DNA of 44,832 nt from Bacillota bacterium (GTDB lineage: Bacteria > Bacillota > Limnochordia > DUMW01). Position numbers and translations under genes: made by a program. The stretch's first letter is position 1. Each line of letters starts with the position of its first letter. A model generated the notes under the pieces. That model did not search any database, was not told the DNA's origin, and was given only the letters and a program-made list of their open reading frames with translations. This document shows positions 8,495-15,993 of this stretch, piece by piece. The stretch is from contig DUMW01000098.1 of assembly GCA_012839765.1 (NCBI GenBank), positions 1 through 44,832 on the forward strand, given 5' to 3'.

Positions 8495-9460
8495 ATGAGG
8501 ATTCTACAGGTAGTTCCCTACGCCGAACTCGGCGGAACGGAAAAGGCCGTAGGCACCCTCTCCCGAGGACTTGTGCAGCGCGGGCATGAGGTTTTGGTTT
8601 TAACTCCAACTGGGCCAGGCCATATCTATTTCGACGGGTTAAAATGGGAACGATTGCCCGATAGCCCATGGCAAAGGCGCGCCCGGATAAGAAGGATGGC
8701 GCCGTTTTTTGATCTAGTGCATATCCACGCAGCACGGGAGCTGGTTTTAAGCTGCAATAGACCTGTGGTCTTCACCCCCCACAGCTACTACAACGCTTTA
8801 GACCGCTTTGCGGTCAGGCTTTGTGCGCAAAGTGCCACCGTTATCTGCTTTACAGAATGGGAAAAAGGGATGCTGCAGCGCCTGGGCTTGGGTAAACTTG
8901 CGGTTATTCCTAACGGTCTAGAAGAAGTTCCGCTCCTCAGGAAACCTCAGACCAACACACCGCCGCGGATCGGCTATCTGGGAAGACTTACGAAGGATAA
9001 GGGATTGGACCTTCTCTTTCGGGAACTAGTAAAGGTGCAAGCACCCTACGAGCTTTGGATTGCCGGAAGAGGAAAGGAAGAAAAGAAGCTTAAAGCTCTC
9101 GCCGCCGCGCTTAATCTACCGGTGACCTTTCTTGGCTTTCAAGAGCCCTTTTCCTTCTTGAACTCGCTAGACATCTTCGTTCTTCCCTCCAGGACGGAAA
9201 CCTTCGGGCTGGCCTTGATTGAAGCCATGAGCCAGGGACTCTGCTGCGTGGCGGCCGATGTGTGCGGTCTGGGTGAGATTCTAGGTGACGCCGGGATTAC
9301 AGCACCCCATAGTCGCCTTGGGGAAGCCCTGGAAGAAGCTCTTCAGAAAAGCGATCTCAGGGAAACCTTAGGGGAAAGGGCGCGACAGAGGTTTTTAAGG
9401 TACTATACGGAAGAACGCATGATTCGAGAAACCGAGGGACTGTACCTGTCGCTCGTGTAA
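8495..9460 (+). CDS. GT4 glycosyltransferase
   Basis: 321 aa, GT-B fold. It begins MRILQVVPYAELGGTEKAV, with the glycine-rich acceptor-side loop typical of GT4 enzymes. The nucleotide-sugar-binding half has RIGYLGRLTKDKGLDLLF (about 165-182), LWIAGRGKEEKKL, and the E-x7-E-like ETFGLALIEAMSQG (about 233-246) followed by GLGEILGDAGI. It likely adds a hexose to a lipid-linked or secreted polysaccharide. It is 42 nt upstream of an O-antigen-ligase-like gene on the same strand, pointing to exopolysaccharide or envelope glycan assembly. Donor and acceptor sugars cannot be told from the sequence. Confidence 0.88.
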   Translation: MRILQVVPYAELGGTEKAVGTLSRGLVQRGHEVLVLTPTGPGHIYFDGLKWERLPDSPWQRRARIRRMAPFFDLVHIHAARELVLSCNRPVVFTPHSYYNALDRFAVRLCAQSATVICFTEWEKGMLQRLGLGKLAVIPNGLEEVPLLRKPQTNTPPRIGYLGRLTKDKGLDLLFRELVKVQAPYELWIAGRGKEEKKLKALAAALNLPVTFLGFQEPFSFLNSLDIFVLPSRTETFGLALIEAMSQGLCCVAADVCGLGEILGDAGITAPHSRLGEALEEALQKSDLRETLGERARQRFLRYYTEERMIRETEGLYLSLV

Positions 9461-9502
9461 ACTTAGCCTCGGCAAGACAACAGGGAAGGAGCTTGGCGGT
9501 CC

Positions 9503-10657
9503 TTGGAAAAACGGCTAGAGATTTGGTTGGGCATAATAACATTCTTGATCATTGTACTAGGAAGTATCGGTGGAAGCCTGCTAGGGCTTTCGCTCCTTCT
9601 TATCTCGTTGGTGTATCCACCCTTTAGCAAAGACCTCCTCACCGAAGCGAGGAATACCAAGCCCAGTAAACAGTTTTTCACGAGACTCACCTTTCTTATG
9701 GCCCTTTGGGCTGTACTTGCAACTTTAGTCGCCGCCCCCAAAAGCCTTATCGCATGGAGCACAGTCCTTCGCCTGATCTTGGTGATCTTTCCGGTCTTTT
9801 TCGCGGGAGTTTGCGCCCGTAGGCTCGGTCCGAAGTTTTTGTGGTGGTGCTTTATTCTAGGGGCGTGTCTTGCCACTTTGTATATCTTCTACGATTACTA
9901 CATCATCGGACACCAGAGGGCGGAACTTCTTTTGGGCTGCAATGCAGCCGGTACCCTCCTTCTCGGCGCTGTGGGTGTCTTTCTCGCCGCCTTTTATCGG
10001 GAAAGGTCCGCATATCGGTGGCTGTATCTTTTGGCAAGTCTTTTGGCGATTGTCGGGATCATCCTCACCGCGTCTAGAGCAGCCTGGATCGGTGTAATCG
10101 TAATCTTAGCCGTGCTCTTCCTTGCTGCGGCAAGGAGTCGGCAGGTTCTGATCATCATCTGCCTTGGTGCTTTGGTTTTCAGCCTGTTTGTAGCTACCAA
10201 CAACTATTGGGTGCGCAGGTTCCTGACGATCTTTGACTTGGGCGAGAATTCCGCCCGCATCAATGTCTATAGGGTTTCGATCTCCATGATGGCGGACAAC
10301 TTCTTCGGCGTGGGCTTCGGACATTTCCCGGAGGCACACGCAACCTACTTGGAAGAAGGTAAAAAACCGCTGGCCCATGCCCACAACATCTTTCTGTACT
10401 TTGGCACCGAGCTCGGGCCTGTAGCCTTTGTGCTGAGCACGCTCATCTACTGCACCCCAGTGTACATGTGCTTCAGAATTAGTAGGCGTAAGTCATACTT
10501 CGTTCCTGTTAGTGCCGCCCTGCTTGCGGTTGTAGTAAGGGAGCTTTTTGATGCCACCACTTCGGGCTTTGCTCTTGCAAGCTTCCTATGGTTCGTGTTT
10601 GGCTTGATTTTCGCAGAGTACGTGTCCCTGCAGGAAAGCGTGGAAGAACGCAACTAG
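9503..10657 (+). CDS. O-antigen ligase/polymerase family membrane protein
   Basis: 384 aa from a TTG start with an AAGGAG site 11 nt upstream; no better start lies in frame. At least ten hydrophobic segments span the protein. The Wzy_C/WaaL-type signature is present: ILTASRAAWIGV (about 185-196) and the periplasmic loop GVGFGHFPEAHATYLEEGKK...AHAHNIFLYFGTELGP (about 271-312), with the conserved HxHN motif before the next helix. Such proteins polymerise or transfer lipid-linked glycans at the outer face of the membrane. In a Gram-positive setting it probably polymerises an exopolysaccharide or teichuronic-like glycan, or glycosylates a surface protein. It forms a two-gene unit with the preceding GT4. 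Confidence 0.85.
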   Translation: MEKRLEIWLGIITFLIIVLGSIGGSLLGLSLLLISLVYPPFSKDLLTEARNTKPSKQFFTRLTFLMALWAVLATLVAAPKSLIAWSTVLRLILVIFPVFFAGVCARRLGPKFLWWCFILGACLATLYIFYDYYIIGHQRAELLLGCNAAGTLLLGAVGVFLAAFYRERSAYRWLYLLASLLAIVGIILTASRAAWIGVIVILAVLFLAAARSRQVLIIICLGALVFSLFVATNNYWVRRFLTIFDLGENSARINVYRVSISMMADNFFGVGFGHFPEAHATYLEEGKKPLAHAHNIFLYFGTELGPVAFVLSTLIYCTPVYMCFRISRRKSYFVPVSAALLAVVVRELFDATTSGFALASFLWFVFGLIFAEYVSLQESVEERN

Positions 10658-11007
10658 GCTTCGGACGCCAACGATTGGGTGGGTCAGCAGGTCAAGGACA
10701 CGATACCCTTCCAGGAACAGGCGCAATCACTCTGGCCGCCACATACTCCCAGTGTTTTGCATATCAAGGGCTCAGACCCGGGGCGCTGACCCAAGCTCAC
10801 CTTTTTGCGCTCAGGTCAGTGTTGTCTTCTGCAACGGCAAACACATCAACCGTCCCAATTCAATTCTTTCGCTCCTTGATCACCAATGGACAGTCTTTCC
10901 TACCAGACTAGCTTTCTTCAGGTTCCAGCCACCTGCTACGCTAACGGCTCCCTTCACCCTTTGCAACTCTCACCCTATGACAGTACCCATGCCGGACACA
11001 CCATAAT
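10658..11007. other. Gap without a recognisable gene
   Basis: About 350 nt between convergent genes. Short open frames on the plus strand translate to unremarkable peptides broken by stops and without RBS. The stretch in frame with the ligase stop runs about 40 codons before TGA and could be decayed coding sequence, but nothing is recognisable. Confidence 0.4.
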
Positions 11008-11037
11008 GAGAAGAACGGGCGCTAACCCGTTCTTCTC
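11008..11037. terminator. Bidirectional hairpin between convergent genes
   Basis: A perfect 12-bp stem (GAGAAGAACGGG with CCCGTTCTTCTC) and a 6-nt loop lie 7 nt beyond the stop of the minus-strand SPOCS gene. U-runs are short on both sides (GTCCTGTTT on plus, ATTATGG on minus), so termination efficiency is uncertain. Confidence 0.65.
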
Positions 11038-11044
11038 GTCCTGT

Positions 11045-12670
11045 TTATGGTTCTGGTTCCGGTTCCGGCTCGGGCTCTGGTTCGGGCTCTGGTTCCGGCT
11101 CCGGCTCAGGTTCCGGTACCGGGCATGGCCCTTCCACCACGAGGAGCAATTGCTGGGTCTCGGTGACCTTCACAAAGAGGGCCACAATCACCTTTTGGTG
11201 CAGGGTCAGATCATTGAGCAGCTCGAAGGAGATGTGCTCAATGCAAGGCATAACCCGTACATTGCAGCCTGGACGGGCATTCTCCACATCCACCGCCACA
11301 CTAAAGGGCACATCTTCACTTAGATGGTGCTCCAGATCGTCGTCGCCGATAAAGAACACCTGCTTGTGAACTACACCTTGGACCAGGACCTTGTTGTCGA
11401 TAACCGTCGTCTCCAGGTCCTCGATCTTGGCGATGATATCCCTGACCTTCACCGCAGGCATAGGTAATTGCAGACTGGTCTCCTGCAAGAACTGGGCGGT
11501 ATTCTCGCCACAGACCTGCTCCAACTTCACCGGAGTTCCGGTCTCTGAAAGGACCACCGTTACCTGCCTGGGGTTGGTCACCTCCACGAACAGGTCCACC
11601 ACCACCTTTTCGTGCAGGGTGGTGGTCACCTCTGCCCCTGGCGGGAAGATCAGCTTGTAGCTGATGTGGACCACTTCGGCGCATACCTGCACATCATGGA
11701 ACTCCATGGTTCCAAGGGCATCCACAAAGTGACTGAAGGGAATATCTACGGACTGGTGTCTTTCAATATTGTCCTCGTCGATGAAGAAGATCTGTTTGTG
11801 TATGATCCCCTGGATGATTACCTTATCGCAGATGGGCTCAAAGGTGATGTCCTTGATCTTGGCCCGGATCTCACTGATCTTCCGTGCCGGCACCTCCAGT
11901 TCCACCGTTTCCTCTTCCAAGAGCTGCCCAGTAACCTTAGCCACCACTTCATCGATGACCACCAAAGGTCCTGGACCGATGGTGACCTGCAGATTCTGGG
12001 TGTCGGTAACCTTCGCGAAGACCTCGAAGATTACCTTTTGTTGGAGCAGCGTCGGTGTCAGAAGATGGTGCACGATGTGTTCGATGCATACTTCCACATG
12101 GCAGTTCATGCCGGGCTCTGCGCCGGGGATATCCAGGAATGTGGAGAAGGGAACGTCTTCGCTCCGGTGGTAGACCATGTTGTCTTCCCCGACGAAGAAA
12201 ATCTGTTTGTGGATGATACCCTGGACGATCACCTTATCACAGATGACGTCACAACATATATCCTTCACTTCAGCACGAATCTCGCGAACCTTTAGGGCGT
12301 TAGCCCCTAGATCCAACACGTTTTCCAAAAGAACCTGTCTGGTGTTCTCACCAATAACAACCTGTGCCTTAATGCAAGCAGCCAAACTGTACCCCCCTTT
12401 TTCCGGTGCCGGTTCAGCACCTTCTACCCTTGCTGACTGGTCTTGCCTCCTTGGAGTTAAATGTTTAGTCACCGGGGACTCCGCGCTCGGTTGGAGCAGA
12501 CACTGGTAGAAATAGACGGGGTTGGTAGCATAATGGGTGGGTAATTCCTGTGCTTGGGATGCCGAACGAGAGTCACGGTTTCCTTGTCTTTGGCCCATGG
12601 CCCAAACCAGATATAGACCAAAACACCCAATGAGGATCAACACAACGCCAATAACAAGAAGTCCCAGCAT
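11045..12670 (-). CDS. Membrane-anchored triple-SPOCS (DUF3794) protein with Pro-Glu tail
   Basis: 541 aa. Residues 2-25 form one hydrophobic segment with no cleavage site, so an N-terminal anchor. Three SPOCS (DUF3794) repeats follow at about 126-225, 263-366 and 406-504; each carries the core (D/N)KV-x-(I/V)QG-x-x-HKQ(I/V)FF and a later (E/D)(D/V)(V/I)PFS strand. The repeats hold several cysteines (ICCDVIC, MNCHVEVC, EPICDKV, GCNVRVMPC) that the neighbouring 807-aa protein lacks. The C-terminus is P(EP)11. SPOCS domains are known from SipL and spore-coat/envelope proteins of Clostridia, where they mediate morphogenetic contacts. No LysM domain is present. An AGGGAGGGGGG site precedes the ATG. 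Likely a forespore/mother-cell envelope component, by family and by the adjacent spoVA genes. Confidence 0.85.
   Translation of the reverse strand: MLGLLVIGVVLILIGCFGLYLVWAMGQRQGNRDSRSASQAQELPTHYATNPVYFYQCLLQPSAESPVTKHLTPRRQDQSARVEGAEPAPEKGGYSLAACIKAQVVIGENTRQVLLENVLDLGANALKVREIRAEVKDICCDVICDKVIVQGIIHKQIFFVGEDNMVYHRSEDVPFSTFLDIPGAEPGMNCHVEVCIEHIVHHLLTPTLLQQKVIFEVFAKVTDTQNLQVTIGPGPLVVIDEVVAKVTGQLLEEETVELEVPARKISEIRAKIKDITFEPICDKVIIQGIIHKQIFFIDEDNIERHQSVDIPFSHFVDALGTMEFHDVQVCAEVVHISYKLIFPPGAEVTTTLHEKVVVDLFVEVTNPRQVTVVLSETGTPVKLEQVCGENTAQFLQETSLQLPMPAVKVRDIIAKIEDLETTVIDNKVLVQGVVHKQVFFIGDDDLEHHLSEDVPFSVAVDVENARPGCNVRVMPCIEHISFELLNDLTLHQKVIVALFVKVTETQQLLLVVEGPCPVPEPEPEPEPEPEPEPEPEPEPEP
11048..11116 (-). 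repeat. Coding Pro-Glu dipeptide repeat
   Basis: 23 codons read P(EP)11 at the C-terminus of the 541-aa SPOCS protein. The DNA is a 6-nt quasi-repeat, but Pro codons (CCA, CCG, CCC, CCT) and Glu codons (GAA, GAG) vary, so the tract is old and selected at protein level rather than a fresh slippage expansion. Confidence 0.85.
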
Positions 12671-12857
12671 GCCCCCCTCCCTGGAAAGGCATCCACCACT
12701 TTGCTCAAAGTGGGGATATTCCCTCAGTCACTACAATATATGTACTAGGACGTCGGTGTGACAAAGGGAATCCCTTTCCTAGTTACTAGTAGACTATGAA
12801 GCATAGGGGGTTTTGGGTGCTTGTCCATACATAAAGGAAAGAAAACGAAGGGATCAA

Positions 12858-12877
12858 GGGGCTGCCCAAGCAGCCCC
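12858..12877 (-). terminator. Hairpin after the 807-aa SPOCS gene
   Basis: An 8-bp stem (GGGGCTGC with GCAGCCCC) and 4-nt loop lie just past the stop codon at 12884; on the minus strand a moderately T-rich run (TTGATCCCTTCGTTTTC) follows. It would separate this gene from the shorter SPOCS gene downstream. Confidence 0.6.
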
Positions 12878-12883
12878 CAAATC

Positions 12884-15307
12884 TTAAGGTGACGTGATGA
12901 CGGCGACCACAACTTCCACAGGTCGGGGTGCCGGTTCGCCCACCACTTGCAGGGTTAAGACTTCGGTAATGACTTCTTCGATGCCCGGACCCGAGACCTC
13001 GGTAACAATGAACAGCTCCACCAACAGGTGTACCTTGGCGAAGGCCTCCAGGGTGATATTCTGCGTCAGCAAGGTGCCATCGGGGGACAGGGAGATCTCC
13101 AGATCCACAATCTCCAGGTCGATCTGGGCACCCATATCCGGTGTAGCACCGGGTACCGGTACTTCGAACTCGAAGGGCACCAGTTCTTCCTCGGTCTGGG
13201 TCTCTCCTTCATCGTCCAGATAGGTGACTAGTTTCTGGATGGTTCCAGTGATTTCCACTCCATCCTCCACCACCACCGGGGTGGCATCGAGGATGTTGAG
13301 GGTGATCTCTTCAATGGAAGCCGCAGGCGGATCAAGTTCCACAACACTGGGGATCTCCACTTCAATGGTGTTCTCATTGATAACTAGCAGGGTCTCCACC
13401 AGGATCCGCTCCAGGACGATGCCTTCGCCGATGACATCGGTAATCACTTCCACTTGCCGTTCCGAGACGATACTCACCGTCGCCTCAAGGACGATGGTCT
13501 GTTCCACGGTGATGCAGTCGATGAGGTTAGCGATGATCTTCTCGATCTCCACATTCACTTCTATTTGCTGATCCCCTACGGGTTCGGGCAGTTCTACCTC
13601 TATGGTAAAGGGTACGATCTCTGTAAACTCCTGCACTACATTGTTGGTGTCGACGAAGACGATCTCCTTGATGACGTTACCTTCAATGATCACAATGCTG
13701 TCCAGGACGGTCACATCGGTGACCTCCACCGTACCAGTGACTTCCCGTAGTTTCAAAGCCGCGGTGGGCAGGGTCACTTCGTTACGAATGACCTCTTGCT
13801 CGCTGAACTCTTCCGCTTCTTCGATCTTGATCAGCGCGGGGACCACCTCGGGGAGCACTGGTCCCGGAGGTACTAGGGGAACATCCCGTTCAATGAGGAT
13901 CTGCCGGGTATTTTCTCCGATGACTTCGTCCAGCTTCAGCAAGGGACCTTCGCCGGTTTCCAGGTTAATCTGCAAAGCTTCGGTCACAATGGCGTCGATG
14001 GAGACGATCACCCGCTTACGCAGCAGAGTAGGCGTGATCAGTTCGAAGATGATGTCTTCCACTTCTGGGGTGAGGAACACATCCATGCCCGGCTCCGCAC
14101 CGGGGGCATCGATGAAGCGGCTGAAGTCCAGATCCACCGCCAGGTGATGCGCAACTCCCTCGGAGATGAAGAAGATTTGCTGATGAACCGTACCTTGGAC
14201 GATCACCTTGTCTTCGATGACTTCGGTCTCCAGGTTTTCGAAGGTGGCCACGATCTCGTCGATCTTTTCCGCCGGCAAGGGCAGGATAACCTCTTCCTCC
14301 AGGATGAACTGAATGCCTTCCTCCACCACAAACCGATTCACCTGGAAGAGGGGCTCCCCTTCTCCAGCGGTGACGCCGATGATCTCTAGATCCGTCACCT
14401 TAACGAAGAACTCTACCACCACCGTTTGCTCCAGGGTAGTGCTGTCCACCAGGTCGAAGTCCACACTTTCAATGGTGGGTGTGACCTGTACATGCATACC
14501 CTCTTCGGCACCGGGGATGTCGATGAAGGTGCTGAACTCCACATCCTCCGCCACGTGCCGCTCCAGGTTGTTGGTATCCACGAAGAAGATCTGCTTGTGC
14601 AACGTACCTTGGATCAAGACTTTGTCTTCAATGACCGTAGGTTCCAGATCCTCGATGGTGGCCCGAATCTCCGAGATCTTTATGGCCGCCACCGGGAGGG
14701 TAAAGGTGGATTGGATCAGTTCCTGCACTGTTCCCTCGCCCACCACCGGCCGGCCCAGGATCTGCAGGTCACCGGGTTCGATGAGAATCTGCTCTTCATC
14801 CAATACCTTCACAAAGATCTCCAGGATCACCTTCTGATGCACGACGGTACCGCCGTTGATGAGACTAAAGGTAATATGCTCGACCACCACATTTACCTGG
14901 ACCTTCATACCCGGTTCGGCGCCGGGAAGATCGATGAAGGTGCTGAAGGGAATGTCCTCGGGCTGATGGTGGACCAGGTCATCGGTGCCCACGAAGAAGA
15001 TTTGCTTGTGCAGAATTCCTTGGATGATGACCTTATCCGGGATCACCTCGGTGGTGATATCCCGCACTTCCGCCCGAATTTCCCGGATCTTGATGGCCAC
15101 GATGGGCTGTTGCAGGGGGGTTACCTGTTCTATGCTAAGCTCTTTTTTTGCTAAGGTTGGCTGAAATCTTCTCGGAGGTCTTTTTTGCGGTACGTTGACA
15201 TGCACCGGCATCCCCATGGCAACTTGAGCATCAATTTTCCGTTTCTTGATGCTCATGGGTGCTTTCTTTTTATTCCTGACCATATAGGCCTTTTTTGGTT
15301 TCGCCAT
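12884..15307 (-). CDS. Five-repeat SPOCS (DUF3794) protein, 807 aa
   Basis: 807 aa with five SPOCS repeats at about residues 70-170, 207-308, 346-446, 516-616 and 661-765. The first three have the full core (VI(I/V)QG-x-(L/V)H(K/Q)QIFF and PGAE-x-GM); repeats four and five have diverged (IEGNVIKEIVFV, ITGTIQKLVTYL). Residues 1-55 are strongly basic (many K/R, several prolines) and the rest is very acidic and Val/Ile/Glu rich with no cysteine. There is no signal peptide or membrane segment. The ATG has a strong GAAGGAGGT site. Known SPOCS proteins (SipL, CotABC-like) act in spore envelope assembly; five copies in one chain suggests a long extended scaffold. Neighbours are the 541-aa SPOCS protein and spoVA. 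Confidence 0.85.
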   Translation of the reverse strand: MAKPKKAYMVRNKKKAPMSIKKRKIDAQVAMGMPVHVNVPQKRPPRRFQPTLAKKELSIEQVTPLQQPIVAIKIREIRAEVRDITTEVIPDKVIIQGILHKQIFFVGTDDLVHHQPEDIPFSTFIDLPGAEPGMKVQVNVVVEHITFSLINGGTVVHQKVILEIFVKVLDEEQILIEPGDLQILGRPVVGEGTVQELIQSTFTLPVAAIKISEIRATIEDLEPTVIEDKVLIQGTLHKQIFFVDTNNLERHVAEDVEFSTFIDIPGAEEGMHVQVTPTIESVDFDLVDSTTLEQTVVVEFFVKVTDLEIIGVTAGEGEPLFQVNRFVVEEGIQFILEEEVILPLPAEKIDEIVATFENLETEVIEDKVIVQGTVHQQIFFISEGVAHHLAVDLDFSRFIDAPGAEPGMDVFLTPEVEDIIFELITPTLLRKRVIVSIDAIVTEALQINLETGEGPLLKLDEVIGENTRQILIERDVPLVPPGPVLPEVVPALIKIEEAEEFSEQEVIRNEVTLPTAALKLREVTGTVEVTDVTVLDSIVIIEGNVIKEIVFVDTNNVVQEFTEIVPFTIEVELPEPVGDQQIEVNVEIEKIIANLIDCITVEQTIVLEATVSIVSERQVEVITDVIGEGIVLERILVETLLVINENTIEVEIPSVVELDPPAASIEEITLNILDATPVVVEDGVEITGTIQKLVTYLDDEGETQTEEELVPFEFEVPVPGATPDMGAQIDLEIVDLEISLSPDGTLLTQNITLEAFAKVHLLVELFIVTEVSGPGIEEVITEVLTLQVVGEPAPRPVEVVVAVITSP

Positions 15308-15330
15308 GGACAGGTACCTCCTTCACACTA

Positions 15331-15357
15331 ACTAGGCAGCACTTTATCTTGCCTAGT
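15331..15357. promoter_or_regulatory. Inverted repeat in the SPOCS leader
   Basis: Perfect 8-bp arms ACTAGGCA (15331-15338) and TGCCTAGT (15350-15357) are separated by 11 nt, about 25 nt upstream of the start codon at 15307. It could be an operator or a leader hairpin; no known regulator is indicated. Confidence 0.35.
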
Positions 15358-15617
15358 TTCAATATATTCCGCTTGATTTCGCCAGTGTATCCTATTTCAC
15401 CAGATAGGAAGCCCGACGGCTGGCGAGCGTAAAGATAGGTAACCTAGTACCTGGGAGGCCGAATCGGAAGGGAGACTGTGACACATTTTACTCCCGGTAC
15501 ATAGACTATAACAGGAAAGACGTCTTTCCCCAAAAAACAGTACCCCCCTGAACTTGGACTCATGTGATTTATCAATTTAATAGATGGGAAAACTAGCGCA
15601 GATTGGGCACTGAGGGC

Positions 15618-15639
15618 GAGGGTGGCAAAAGCCACCCTC
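15618..15639. terminator. Hairpin directly after spoVAE
   Basis: A perfect 9-bp stem (GAGGGTGGC with GCCACCCTC) and an AAAA loop abut the spoVAE stop. The U-tract (TTTTT) lies on the plus-strand side, so as an intrinsic terminator it points against antisense transcription; it may also stabilise the spoVA mRNA 3' end. Confidence 0.55.
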
Positions 15640-15642
15640 TTT

Positions 15643-15993
15643 TTAATCCTTGGGTCGGCTCAGCAAAGCGGCTAAGGTGCCGAAGACTACCGCTGCGGTC
15701 ACACCTAAGCCTGTGATCTCAAAGGCACCGGTAAACAGACCTTCCCAGCCCAGGCGTTTACTCTCGCTAATAATCCCCCGGGTGATGGAGCTACCGAAGC
15801 CACAGACTGGCACCAAAAACCCCGCACCACCCAAGTTAAACAGCGACTGATACACCCCGAACCCCTCCAAGATCGCCCCGATGATCACCAAGGAAACCAG
15901 GATCTGGGGCGGTGTCAGGTTGAAGCGATCGAAGACCAGCTGAGAAAGGCCACAAATGAGACCTCCAAAAAGAAAGGCCAAGACGTAGGTCAT
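15643..15993 (-). CDS. spoVAE: Stage V sporulation protein AE
   Basis: 116 aa from the ATG at 15993, which overlaps the spoVAD stop (ATGA); a longer in-frame extension is only an overlap with spoVAD and lacks family similarity. About four hydrophobic segments; FGGLICGLSQLVFDRFNLTPPQILV (start about residue 7), EGFGVYQ and LVPVCGFGSSITRGI match SpoVAE. It is a membrane subunit of the SpoVA channel that moves dipicolinic acid into the forespore and releases it at germination. Translationally coupled to spoVAD. Expected expression is forespore sigma-G, from family knowledge rather than from a promoter I could prove. Confidence 0.95.
   Translation of the reverse strand: MTYVLAFLFGGLICGLSQLVFDRFNLTPPQILVSLVIIGAILEGFGVYQSLFNLGGAGFLVPVCGFGSSITRGIISESKRLGWEGLFTGAFEITGLGVTAAVVFGTLAALLSRPKD

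Larger units (their letters stand above)
15308..15642. other. Intergenic leader of the 807-aa SPOCS gene
   Basis: About 335 nt without a gene. On the minus strand it holds the RBS, an inverted repeat at 15331-15357 and an AATATATTG box at 15360-15368 that has a counterpart (CATATATTG, 12734-12742) before the other SPOCS gene. At the spoVAE side lies a hairpin at 15618-15639. Otherwise nothing recognised. Confidence 0.5.

Noticed and set aside
10588-10911. 107-codon plus-strand frame after the O-antigen-ligase gene
   Set aside because: Starts inside the ligase gene in another frame, has no RBS and no recognisable features.
11048-11116. GC-rich hexamer-like repeat as a possible CRISPR or minisatellite
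   Set aside because: It is in frame inside a gene and codes for a Pro-Glu tail with varied codons; there are no spacers.
12884-15307. Open antisense frames across the 807-aa gene (up to 242 codons)
   Set aside because: They mirror the Val/Glu/Ile-rich repeat codons of the SPOCS gene; no RBS, and each is shorter than the sense frame.
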